64,000 nucleotides of DNA from Serinus canaria. Lineage: Eukaryota; Chordata; Aves; Passeriformes; Fringillidae. The translations under genes were made by a program, and so were the position numbers. The notes beneath the pieces were generated by a model. The model was not told where the DNA came from. It searched no databases and saw nothing but the letters and a program-made list of their open reading frames with translations. Each line of letters begins with the position of its first letter. Position 1 is the stretch's first letter. The DNA is taken from assembly GCF_022539315.1 (NCBI RefSeq), contig NC_066332.1:3305001-3369000 (forward strand). Reading direction: 5' to 3'. This document shows positions 45,552 to 57,430 of the stretch, in pieces.

Positions 45552-47956
45552 CTGAATGTGAAGCACCGTTTGGATGCCTCCTGTATTTGTTTCCTTGTTA
45601 AGGGGTAATTTCTGTCCCTAAGAGCAGGCACAGCTGTGGGGCTTGATTGATATATAGTCCCTTGTATCTTTTGTAGTTTGAATACACACACCAGTTACAA
45701 TCCCCTCTGGATGTGCTGCCTGTCCCTATATGCAAATATTGGACCAGTAACACAGCACTCTGAAATAACCAAATTATTTTAAAATCATTCCACTGACCCA
45801 AGAAAATAATTAAGTGGATGTAAAGGTTTGCAATAGAAACATACATGCAAATGTTCTCTTCCCTGACTGCCATCAGTAAATGGCACTGTCACAGGTGCTT
45901 GTCACTGGTCTCCAGAAAAGCCACAAAAGGGGATAAATCCATCACCCACAATCCAGGTACTGCCTCTCCTATAGCCCTATTCCTGCAAAAATAAGTGATT
46001 CATTGATTTGCTTATGTCACTATCACCACACCAGGTGGTGTGACCTGAAAAAACACTTACAGAACACTCCCAGGGAGCACTGGCCTAAAGTGACACATTT
46101 TATTGCTGAACATGAAACACAAGGAGAAAAAAAAAAAGTCAAAGTCAAGAAACGAGCTCCTGAGAAGGAATCTGGTTATGTTTTATTAACAGCAGGGGTT
46201 GTAGGAGTTGTGTTACACAGCCTAAGGAGAGGAAACATTCTGGGGGATCTGGGGGGCCTGGAGACTTAGATTCAGGAAATAGCTTTGGTCCTCTCACAGG
46301 AGGATATTTTGGCAAGTTAAAACAATGCTTTCAGCAGAGCACAGTCAGCTTTGCACGTCAGGAGGAGCTGCTTGCTTGCCAGTGTGCCAGGCCCTGTGTC
46401 ACACAGGGGGTTCACTGTGTGTTTCACCATCTAGAAATTACTCAGCTCCAATTAAACCCTGACAGTGAAAAGCCTGGTGGGAACTCTTGTGCAGTTCCCC
46501 CCGTGGTGACTTGTGTTTGCCTTGAGGAGAGACTCCTGACACGGAGAGAAGGTTTTGGGTGAGATCACAGCACCAAAGGTACATGGCTTATCCTAAATGA
46601 ACTCCACTGTTTAATTCTATTTTCTAGCCCCATTTTTGGCTCACTACACAGAAGGAGAGTGGGGGGAACTAGACTGGGTGGGGTTTGCTGTCAGTGGCTG
46701 GGTTCAGAGTTTGCCACTGCTAACAGAGGTGAATTTTAATTTAGGATGAACCTGTACCTCAGAGTAACGACCTTAAAGAAGCTAAAGCTGAGGTGGGTGT
46801 AGCTGCTGGTGCCATTTGTGCAGACACTCGATGGCAGCAGCTCTCTGATGCCACCCTCAGATGCTGCAGCAGGAGCCCTTTAACTTTTGGTATTCAAAGC
46901 ATGCACAGAAACATTTAATCTTCATCAGGACAGCTCCCGGTCAGTGGTGATGGGGCAGCATGTACAGAACACAATGATATTCCCTAAGCCCTTTTCTGAC
47001 ATTGGTTACATCCTGACATGAGATGAATGGACAAAATGGGCTGCAGGGAGACTGATTCTGCTGAGAGAGAAGCACTTGTGTTTCCTGGAGGTCACTGGTG
47101 TTGAAGTAGCAGGCAGATATGTTCTGACTTCCCTGCTGTTGGTGTATTCGGAGGAGGCTGGCCCAGCCCGTGGCCCTGGCAGAGCTGCCTCTCTCAGTCT
47201 GCAGCCCAGGGTGCTGCGAGAAACAGAGGCACTGAGTGCCCATCCAGACCTGCCCAGCATGAGAAATCAGGCAGTGGTGCAGCAAGGACAGTCCTGTGCA
47301 AATGCAAGCAGGCACTGAAGGAAGGAGGCAGAAGCTGTGCAGTGCTCGCAAGGCCACGTTGCTGCTCAGTGCATTAATAAGAGTGACTGTCCCCCCTGCC
47401 TCAGGCCCTGCAGGATCACAGCCCCTTCCCCAGCCCCAAGAGCTGCTCCAGTGCCACATTTCCCTGCATTCCTGAGCACAGCAGTCCTGCTGCTTCACAC
47501 TTGATGTCACATCATCACCCAGGCAGGAGCTGGAGGCGGTGGCTGCCACACGGAGCAGAGCAGGAAACAGGTTGGGTTTCAGCTTCAGCCCTTCCCAAAG
47601 TGCTCCATCACAGCTTTTCTCCACATGGAAGCAAAGCACAGCCACAGGACAATGCTGGCTATTGGCATAAGTACAGATATATCTATCAGTGGATATAAAA
47701 ACATTCATATGGTGCCTTCTTTGTCCTTTTATAAAAATCCTTTTATAAATCCATAGTGACGACACACGTTGCAAGCTCAGGATCCCAGAGAAATCTCAGG
47801 GAAGAAAGGCAGTCTTTGGAGAAGTTGTTTTCCCTCTGGGAATCCTGATCATAGCAGGCCTGATCTGGGGCATGTCCACCTCCCAGTGCTGGTGTGATGC
47901 CACACCTGTGTGGAGTTCCTGGAGCAGGAGTCCAGCTGGCAGAGCCTCTGCTGTGC
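45552..47956. other. EMC6-P2RX5 convergent interval
   Basis: No gene is supported here. Minus-strand hexamers that could end the P2RX5 transcript include ATTAAA near 46914 and AATAAA near 46099 and 46182, so much of the stretch may be P2RX5 3' UTR. A 277-codon minus-strand open frame (46941-47774) has no family resemblance. Confidence 0.45.
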
Positions 47957-50900
47957 CTAGAGCCCATCAAGCTGCTCTGGGCTCTGGTTTCCATTCAGCG
48001 TAGGGCTCGACAAGGACTTCCTGGAGTTGGACCTGGGGAAAGAGGGACAGGATGAGCAGCCTGGGATTGTTTCAGGAGGCAAAAATGTTCCCAGCCAGGC
48101 CTGTCTCACCTTACCCAAAGGCCCCTCCACATCTCAGTTTCACAAGGCTCTTGGAGCTGCCCCAGTTCCACCCTCGGTCATTAGGGACCAACAGCACGAG
48201 GCCATTGCCAGTCCAGCCATGACACAGCAGCTGCCTTTGCTCCCCAGCTCACTGCAGCAAGGAATTACAGGGGAAGCCAATAATTTGGCCAAAATAATTT
48301 GGAAGAATATATTTCCCTGGAACTGTACTACTGTATCTCCTCCTATTTCTATCTCTCATAACAAAAAGCCATGATTTTTAACACAAAGCCAGGCCACTTA
48401 CTTGACTTCCTCATACTTTTTGCCTCGATAAAAGTTACTCTTTTTGATCAGATACAGCAGCACCAGGTCACAAAAGAAAGCTCCCTGCAAAGGGAAAGAA
48501 CTGCTGTTTTATCTTTGAAACAGAAGAGGAAGTGTTTTGATGTCATTAGAAATGAACATTAATTAAATAATAATTTATAAACACTGTAGAAGCAGTGTTT
48601 TCCTTCATTCTCCATGCATTTTCCAGGGTATGCATATATAATATACAGCCTGTGTGGGTGTTTAGACTACCAGGTTTATTAACAAATGCTTTTAAGACAG
48701 GACACAGACACATACCTGGCTGAGTAGTAAAGATTCTGCTGGAGAAGGTTTAAACCCCCCATCCCATTCTCATCCCATCTGGGGTCTGGGTTCCCTGGGG
48801 TTACTTTAACACAAAACATTCACTTACAGCTCCCATGAGTGCCAGCCCCGAGCTGATATTGATAATGGTGGGAATGATGTTAAATTTCCCTGCCTGGAAG
48901 AACAAAGGTCATGAAGTCACCACTGAGAGAACAACCCACAAAACAAACCCAAGGGTGTGGTACTGCCCTGGGGAAGCTGCTGCTGCCCCTGGGTGCATTT
49001 TGTTCCCAGGCACAACCACGGAGGATTTGCAGTGAGCAATCTTGGAGGCTGAAGGTCTGTGTGTCTTAGATCTGACTGTCCCTGGCTGCATTTCTGAGCT
49101 TGCATCATCCCTGGATTAGGCTTCTTTTCTCTCTGCAGTGCTTGCACATGGAAAACAAGTCTCTGAGGTACATTTATTTCTGTTGGGCTTTACATGAGCC
49201 TGGTTTTAAGTAGAGGAGGTGCAGGCTCAGCTGCACTGCAGGTGATCTCGCTTACATGGGCATTAGCTCCACATGGATGGATGGGAAAAGCCCTTCCCTA
49301 CAACAAGCCAGAGAGGCTGTCCTCACCTCAGAGCTACCTCCCCCCACTTCCTTTCTCTGCAGGCTCTGGCACATCCTGGCCTGGCCCTCACCTTGCCATT
49401 CACCATCACATCGAAGCGGATTCCGTAGGCTTTAATGAGCGTCCGGTAGTCGACCCCCTCAGCATCCCGGTAATACTTGGCAAACCTGGAAAACAACAAT
49501 GCTGGCTTTAATTCCACCTGCCCCTCTGAAGTCTCTCATCCCTTCAAAGAGATCTGTTCCCTTACCAAAGCCAGCTTTAGCCTGCTAGGAGCACTCCCTA
49601 CCTCTCTCCCTCCTCTGCAGTGCTCTGTGCTTGGCTGCAGCAGTGCCTGGCACAGGCTGGTGCCACTCCACTGCCAACCTCCAGCACCTGCAAGCCCAAG
49701 CAGCCCAGCCCAGCTGTGGTTCTGCATTGTGCCCTCCTCTGTACCCACCTGAAGTTGTACCCAGAAGAGATGGAGGTTTCTGCAGACTTGTTATCCAGCC
49801 GGCTAAAAGAATAGTGAGGATTACATTCAGAAGGGGCTTTATCAAGATCACAGTTCCATTCAATCTGAATTCCTATCACACCACCCTTAAAAGAGAGAGA
49901 CAGGGTGAGTTGTTTAAGCTTAGTTCAGTTAAAGTGTCTTCAAAATTTGTCAGACCCTTGGGCAGGCTTTCCCCAGGGGCAAGAAGCAGCTGCACTTCTG
50001 GTCAAACAAGGGGGCACACGCTCCTGCCTGGGCTGAGTTTAGGTGTGTGACATTAATGCTATCATTACTCTACGACCCCACTTCTCCCTGTGCTGGTATC
50101 CTGAGGTTTCTCATCCCAGGACATTGATTTCATCCCACACTTCAGTGGGGAAGATGATCTTTTATGCAGGGGTGGATTTCCAGAGTTCTGGGTTTAAACC
50201 AATGGTGTGGTAATGTTGAAATTAAAAAAAGAATCCCTGCTGGCAGAGCAGCAGTTTAGGCAAGCCTGAATAGAAACAAGTGACCCAACCAGCTCTTTTA
50301 GAGACCCCCATTCCCTGGGGACAGCATAAATGTGACCAGCTTGACTTTAAGCCCTGGCACCGCTGCAGTGCAGTGCAGTGCAGGAGGCAGCTCCCTGGGC
50401 AGGCACTCCTCAGAGCCTCCCAGAGAGCAGTGAGCCGGCTGGGAACACCCACGAGCCCTGGGGCACTCCTACCTGCAAGGCCATTTCCTGGAAGTTGCCC
50501 CCAGCCCAGCGGACGATGTTGCCCAGCACGAAGATGGGGCAGTAGGGATGCTCCTGGCTGTACCGACAGCTCTTCAGGTAGGACTCGTTGTCAGTGGCCA
50601 GCACATTCATCCTGCACGTAGGAAACAGGGAAATCCACCTTGGCTCCTTCTTTGCTTGCCTTCAGAGCCTGCAGCAGGGCTGCAGAGACAAGAGGCTTCT
50701 CCAACACCCTCTGTGCACAGCAGCCTCATCACACTGAGGGCGTCTCTGCTGCTGGGGAAAGCAGTCTGTCCCCCAAAAATGATCTCCTGGCCAGCTGAAT
50801 CTGGGCTCAGGAAAGGACTCACACAGAATAGATTGCCAGACTGCTCCAGGGTGATCTGTTTTTCTCAAGGGAAAACAACAGAATTCTAGAAATGCCTGTC

Positions 50901-53900
50901 TGAGCCCAGGACAAGAGCCAGAACCTGCACATTTCTACAGTGCCTCAGTTTGTTCACATTGCAGCAAAGGCAAACTAATCTTTTTTAAATTTACTTTTTT
51001 TGCCAGCCTTGTCCAGGAACTTTATTTTTCTGGAGGAGGGGGAATATCTATTGAGTAGGAGCAGCTCAGGAACCTGTGGCACTTACTTGGAGAACTTAAA
51101 CTTGGGGAAGCGAATGGAGTTCTTGATGTAAACAGTGAAGTTTTCTGCACTGCCCAGAAGTGGTTTCCTGCAAGAGAAGGGTTTGTTCTCTGTCTTTGTC
51201 CCCTGCCCACATGTGAAATCTTGAACTGCCATTTTAGAAGCAGCTTTATCCAGTAGGTTGGATGGCACCAGGCCAGCTGTGCCACTTCCCCCACAGTGCC
51301 AGCAAGGGGTTGGTGAGGAGCGTGCAGGTCCAGGGGACACCCCAAGAGCTGGGAGCAGCCAGGGAGAGAAGCAGGGAGAGCAGAGGGCCAGTGCTGCCAG
51401 GGGGAGCCTTGCAGAGCCCACTCCTGTACTGAGCAGCCAACATTCCAGCAAGCACCCAAGCAGAAGGCACACAGGAACTGCCATGGGTGACACACAAGCC
51501 AAGGAACTCAAGCTTGGAAACCAGACACGTACTTGGGCTTGGATCTTTTCTCCACTGGGCACCAGGCCAGTATCTCACAAGTCCCTCTGGTGCTGCCCTT
51601 GTCTTTCAAACAACGGCCAGTCTTAACCCCTGTGGGCAGACAGCACAGAAAAGGTCACACCAGCAGGCACTCCTCTCCTTGCCTACAGGGCATGTGAGAA
51701 TAGAGGGTTTTCCCTCTCCTCCCTGCTGTGAAAGGGCCTCTCAGCTGGAACAAACACCCTCTTGTTGTGCCTCTCAGCAGCCTGGGGTTCCCTGGCCCAG
51801 CCACCACAGAGCTGTCAGCAAGGCAGGGATCTCAGTAAAAGAGAGGAAAGGAAAGAAAGGCCTTGATGCTCTCTGCATCAGAGATCTGGGGGGTGAACCC
51901 AGGCTGAGGGCTCTGAAGGACACCAGACACAGCTCAGACAGGGACATGTCCCTTACCATTGCCAGCCACCACTGCTTCCCCTTCCAGGCAGTCTGTGTCC
52001 CTGTCACACAGGGCATCAGGAATGCTGGCACTCTGCAGAGGGGAACAGGACACAAGGGACAGTGTGACAGGACACCAGAGACACAGGAAGTGAGGTGGGT
52101 TCTGTGTGAGCACTAAAACCACACAGCTGAAGTGGTAACTGGGGATCATGCAAACATATCCCACCACCAGGAGCACCAGCACTCAGCCACACCCTCCCAG
52201 TTTTGGGTTCTGCTCAGTCTGGAGAGGTGCAGACTGAAAAAAAACCAACATCAGTACTCACCAAAACCAGGCAGGAGCCCACTTTGCTTTAAGATAACCC
52301 TACCTTGGGTCTAAGCCACAAAGTTCTCTGGCTCAATGTGCCCCTGTGCTGGCTGCACGGCCACCAGAGGACAGCAGTGCCCTGACCAAGCCAGCTGTGC
52401 TCCTGGTGTGACATGGAAAAATCCTTCTGCTCCATGGACAAAAACCCTTCTGCCCCATGACCAGCCACACCCCTCCTCCCCGGGCTCCAGCCCACTCCAA
52501 ACATCTCCACAGAGGATTTTCCACAAGCACCTCCTGCCTTTGGCCTTCAGGGCATGTTCTGGAAGGTGCTGAGCAGCCACCCCGTGTCTGGGAGGTAACC
52601 AGAGCCTAAATGTTCAGCACTTTCCAGGATGGGGCTCTTAAAAAGTCTCCTTTCCCCATAACTACCCCGAGTCACATCAAATTTGTTTTCCCAGGGCCTT
52701 TTCTAACCCTGAGCAATCACTGCCTGGTCTCATCTCCAGCTGGGCAGAAATTCAACACCACCGAAAGTCAGGAAGTCTCTGCATGATCAATGCCTCTGGA
52801 AATTAAGACAGCTGAGCCTCCCAGCTTTACAGTAATTTCCCAAATTAGCTTTCACACTACAGGAAAAAATACTTGTCTTTCATCCTTCCTTTCTTTGTTG
52901 CTCCAGAAGTGTCCTCTGTCAGCTCTTAGCCCCAGTTTTGCAGGGGTCTGGGGGTCAAGGGGTTCAGTTCTTCCTACCTCAGCACACGTGGCTTGTCTCT
53001 GGTTTGGGGTCACAATCAGATTGGTCATGACAAAGAAGACACTTTCACCCTGCAAGAAACAAAGAGTTAGAAAACTTGGTTTACTCTCAAAGTACTTGTA
53101 AATAAGGAGTATGAAGCTCTTTTCAGAGAGAGCAACCCCCTCTCCCCACGGCTTTTCAGGCTGAGAACAACATCACCCTTTGTGTGGATATTTGTTTGGG
53201 TGAATCCCCTCCCACTGTGGGTGCACACACACCCATGAGAGCCAGCCCACGGTCCTGGGGGGAGGCAGAGCACCCCCAGCATCTCCAATAAAAAACTCAC
53301 AGCAGAAAACCCCTTCCAGCATCACTTTCTTGTATCCCAGCTCCTGCTAATTCACAGGGAAGACCTGGATAGATCCCTTCAGCACCCACATGGGGTGATG
53401 CCAACCTGGGGAGGGATGACATAGTCTGCAACATCCCAAATCCTCTCCCCCAGCTCCGAGGTGTTGGTGAAGGCCACCCCTTTCAGCTTGGTGATGACAG
53501 AGCTCTGGAGGGATGTGTCTGTGTCCTGGTAGCCTTTCTTGACCACAAACACCCACCTGTGTGAACACAGCAGCGTTAGGGGCAGTCAGGGAATGAGTCA
53601 GACACAGAAATTCACACCGAGGTCAAATCAAAGCATACCACTGACACCAAACCCTCTGACACTGCTGCTGCTAATAAAGGGTGAACTCCTGGACACCAGC
53701 TGTGCTTGCCAACAGTGAAGGAATGTGTAATAACAGGTCATGAGCTAAGAAACCAAAGCCTCCCTCTGTGCTACACTCAGCAACCTCAGAAAGGGAAAGG
53801 AAGAGCAGGGCTGTGTCTTTCTCAAGAGGAAAAACAAGAGAGGCTTTTGCAGGTTCCCAAGTGCAGAACTCTCACTTGAGCACACAGACCCTGAGCTGCC

Positions 53901-56285
53901 AGCCAGCCACACACCAGGCTGGGAGAGGGAACCCCTGCAGCTGAGCTGGGGATGCCTGGCAGGAGCCTGCAGGGGATGTTCCCAGCTGGACCCAGCTCCT
54001 TTGTCAGCCAGGGTGATGGGAACAGACCCTGGGAGAGCTGCAGCCTTGCTAAGCCATCCAGGGAAAGGCTTTGCTTCCTCCTCTCCACTGGAAGCAGCAG
54101 GAGTTCCATTTCCATGGGTGAAAACCTCTGGCTGGCTCAAATGAAACACTTCCAGCTCCCCCACAATACTGCTAAAATCACCTGTCAGGACAATAAATCA
54201 CCCTTGAAGAAGCTGAGGGTGAGAGGGGCTGAACCTGTGGCACAGCTCCCCTTTTCAGGCTCTCCTGCCCACAGGCAGGGGAAGGGGCTGGGCAGCCCTG
54301 GTGGCACAGAGCCCTTCACCTGCCACATGTGACAAACCTGCACATGGACACTCCCCACTGTTACAAAGACATATTAGAATACTGGCTTTTCAAAAATATT
54401 AACATGGATGCTATATGGATAATGTCAAAGTAACTTTGCTGTAAAGATATAATTTCTATTTCTGTTAGAGTAGTGAAATAGCTGACAGAAGTATTCTTGT
54501 GTTAAACTGCCTGCTTGGTTGGTAGGTTGGGATAACATTCAATGAACACAAGAAGACCCCTGGTATTGATATTCCAACTGACAACTCTTACCATCAACAG
54601 AAAACATGGACCAAAGCCCAAACTGGAGGTGATGATAAGAATGGACTAAAACCACAACCAGGGAACACAGATGCTCTGAAAAGGCAGCCCTGAGGATGAG
54701 CCCTGCTAAACAATTCTTGGAAGGTGTTAACTGGTTTGGGGGAAAGTTTCAAGATGCCTGGTTGTTTATTCACATGCAACAGGCTGATGCAATAGAAATG
54801 GTACAAAAAGGTTGTTTCTGAAATGGGCAGGGTGCTCTTGGTGGAATGCCAAGAGGCACCTGGCCATTAAACCATTTGCTTTATTGACTTTGTCTCCTGT
54901 TGTCCATAATTAGACTTTTAAATTTCTACAGGAAGAGTGAGCCTTGTTTTTCACACCCACCCTGGGAAGTTTCCTACTCTTTTCCCAAGAACAATGATCT
55001 CCTCTCCCAGGAGGGCTCAAAAGCAGATCCTTGCATTTTCTACAGTGAATCAATGGCAGCTGCATCCCAGAAATAGTCCCGGAGGGTCTGATGATCCCTG
55101 TGCCCAGCCTGTGAACAGGGACGTGTCCCTGTGAGCCCAAGGCACAGAGGGGTCACTGCAGGGACCATCAGTGGCGGTGCCAGGGGTTTGCAGGAGGCCA
55201 TGGATGCCAGAGGAGGAAAAGAACCCTGCCCTGTCCGTGCTGTGTCTCTCCCAGCCCTCAGCAGTTCCTCCTCCAGCCAGCCCTGCCAGGGAGCTGAGGA
55301 GCTGCTCTGCTCACTGGAGCAAGCTCTGGGACTGCACAGCTTTCTATAAATACACCCAGCACCTAAAAATGACTCTGCTATATTTAATCAGTGCAAACAC
55401 GAGGTGTGGGAAAGGTGAAGGGACCAGAAGCACAGACAGTGAGGGGACAGTTAGGTGTCACAATCTAAAACCCTCAGAAACTCAAGAATGAGCAGCACAG
55501 GCTGGATAACTCCAGGTCTGAGCCTGCAGGCACTGGTCACACACCAGTGTGCCCAGTTTGCTGCAGAACTGGGCCTTCCCCAGGCTGTTCCTGAGGCAAT
55601 GCCCTGCTCTGGAATGAATGCCAAGCAGCTGACATTGCTGCTGCCTCAGCCCCCACAGCCTGGCTGCTGCAGCCCACTCCAGCTTGGAAATCCCCCATTT
55701 TCTGCTTGCTTCCCTCCCATCTGCACCTGAGCAGGTCGAGGTGCAGTGCAGAGAACACAGGAGTGCCCCAAGGCTCAGCACCAGGGCTGATAATGCTCAT
55801 TTGTCCTGAGGAGTCACACAGGAGGGTTTGGCACCCTTCCCACAAAATATAGAAATAAAGGCATAAATAATGCAGGACAAAGCCATAGTCACTGAGTCTA
55901 TTTTTAACCCAAGCTTAATCTGAAAGGAAGGGCTGAATCTAACCATCCCTAGCAAGTGAAAAATCAGTCATAACCTATCAGACACTACAAAATGCAGCTG
56001 TATAAACCTGTCTGATTAACTGCATTGAAATCAGGCTGGCACTGTGTGCAGAGTGCCCTAATTTATCTTTATCCCAGCAAAATCCATCCTTATCACAGCA
56101 AAATCCATCTCTATCACAGCAAAACATGAAGCAGAGGGTGATTCTTACCCCACCAGGTAAGCCAGGATGGAGAGCTGCACCACTCGGTAGAGGACCCCAA
56201 CCTTCTTGTTCTTGGCAATGACGTATTTCTCGGTTTTGTAATCGAAAAGAGACAGAAATAAAGCCTTCCAAGCCACCTGCCCCAT
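47957..56285 (-). CDS. P2RX5: P2X5 ATP-gated cation channel
   Basis: Trimeric ion channel opened by extracellular ATP. Twelve exons in transcript order: 56285-56149, 53556-53406, 53049-52978, 52032-51957, 51629-51533, 51167-51087, 50611-50473, 49885-49749, 49485-49392, 48893-48828, 48484-48402, 48032-47957, giving 402 aa. The cytosolic N-terminus has the conserved [15 protein letters not shown], followed by TM1 (about 30-50). The ectodomain has all ten conserved cysteines, the ATP-site lysines in KLKGVAF, NFT, NFR and the lysine of [11 protein letters not shown]2 is encoded by exons 10 and 11 ([19 protein letters not shown], then [15 protein letters not shown]). Exon 10, often missing from human P2RX5 transcripts, is intact and in frame. 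The C-tail is short (ends SPEQLDGL). The largest intron is 53557-56148. The subtype call rests on [15 protein letters not shown], the exon 10 sequence and the synteny. Confidence 0.96.
48041..48366 (+). repeat. Dispersed repeat, copy 1 (P2RX5 intron 11)
   Basis: This block shares long matching stretches with 57076-57430: GATGAGCAGCCTGGG, CCCAGCCAGGCCTGTCTCACC, TTGGAGCTGCCCCAGT, ACACAGCAGCTGCCT and CTGTATCTCCT. It fills nearly all of P2RX5 intron 11. I do not recognise it as a named element. Confidence 0.75.
56075..56127. repeat. 21-base minisatellite, 2.5 copies
   Basis: CAGCAAAATCCAT recurs at 56075 and 56096, with a truncated unit at 56117, immediately inside P2RX5 intron 1 near the exon 1 donor. 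Confidence 0.85.
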
Positions 56286-56370
56286 GCTCCCAGCTCGCTC
56301 TGTGGCTGGAGCAGGCACAGCTCGCACCACCCACACGTGCAGTGCATGGAAACCTGAGACACAGCCCTGC

Positions 56371-56396
56371 TCTCCTCCTCCTCCTCCTCCTCCTCC
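56371..56396. repeat. (CTC)n microsatellite
   Basis: About eight CTC units lie roughly 85 bases upstream of the P2RX5 start codon, hence in its leader or core promoter. Confidence 0.9.
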
Positions 56397-56571
56397 GGCA
56401 GCAGCTCAGTCAGGAGCCAGCAGCTGCACTGTCACATCCTTCCTGAGCTGCTTTCCAGCTGATTCATCCCTCGGGATAGCCCCTCTACCCCTCCAGGTTT
56501 GATTCTCTCCCAGCAGAAAATGTTTGGAATGAAATGTGTCGGAGCACAAAGCCTGTGTCACACTGCTGACA

Positions 56572-56775
56572 CGGGCACAGAGTGGGCTGGGCTGGAAGGG
56601 ACCCACAGGAACCACCCAGTCCAGCTCTCAGCCCTGCACACACACCCCAAAAATCCCACCCTGTGTTTCCCAACACTCCTGGGCCCCTGGCAGGCTGTGC
56701 CCCTTCCCTGGGGGAGCAGAGGGTGCTCAGCCTTTTCCTGATGTCCACCCCTGACCCAGCTGCAGCCCTGGGTGC
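56572..56775 (-). mobile_element. CR1 LINE fragment
   Basis: GGCTGGAAGGGACCCACAGG, CCAGTCCAGCTCTCAGCCC and the CTTTTCCTGATGTCCACCC end follow the reversed CR1 3' region. It lies just upstream of P2RX5. Confidence 0.75.
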
Positions 56776-57075
56776 TGTCACTGTCACCTGAGCTCAGCTG
56801 CAGCATCCAGGGGGACACAGGGACAGCCTCCCACCATTTCTTAGTGATTAAAGACTTTCCTCAGCCCTTACAGGATGACAACACATTGGGGTAAATTTTT
56901 GATTTCTTAAACGTTTCTCTGAGCAATGAGAGCCAGGGTCCTTGAGGGTCAGCCAAAACACCTGCCTGGTTCCCTCTCCACACCAAAACCCAGATGAAGA
57001 AACTCATGGATAAATTCTTCATGTGCCTAAGGATAAATCAGTGCTTTCCAGGAATGGACATGAGCAAACAAGCAC

Positions 57076-57430
57076 AGAGGGTGAGCAGCCTGGGTTTGTT
57101 TCAGGAAGCAATGTGGGCAAGAGGCTCCCAGCCAAGCCTGTCTCACCTTACCCCAAATGTCCCTCCATGCAGGAAAAGCTCCAGCTCTCAGTTCCATGAG
57201 GCTTCTGGAGCTGCCCCAGTCCCACCCTGGGTCCTGAGGAGCAGCACCAGGCCAGGGGCAGTGACACAGCAGCTGCCTCTGCTCCCCAGCCCTCTGCAGA
57301 ATGAATTACACAGGGAGCCAGGAACTGCTAAACTCATTTCAAGAAATAGAATTTCCTGTAATTGACCTCTGTTTGCCAATAACAATTACTGTGCTCCTGT
57401 ATCTCCTTTTATTTCTATTAGGCAGAAAAA
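57076..57430 (+). repeat. Dispersed repeat, copy 2
   Basis: Partner of 48041-48366 in the same orientation, about 9 kb away, on the other side of the P2RX5 coding region. Similarity is clear but diverged, with small insertions. Confidence 0.75.

Noticed and set aside
46941..47774. 277-codon minus-strand frame
   Set aside because: Lies in the probable P2RX5 3' UTR, has no domain, signal or family resemblance, and its composition looks random.
51487..52116. 209-codon plus-strand frame
   Set aside because: Antisense to P2RX5 exons 4 and 5 and intron 4; no protein resemblance.
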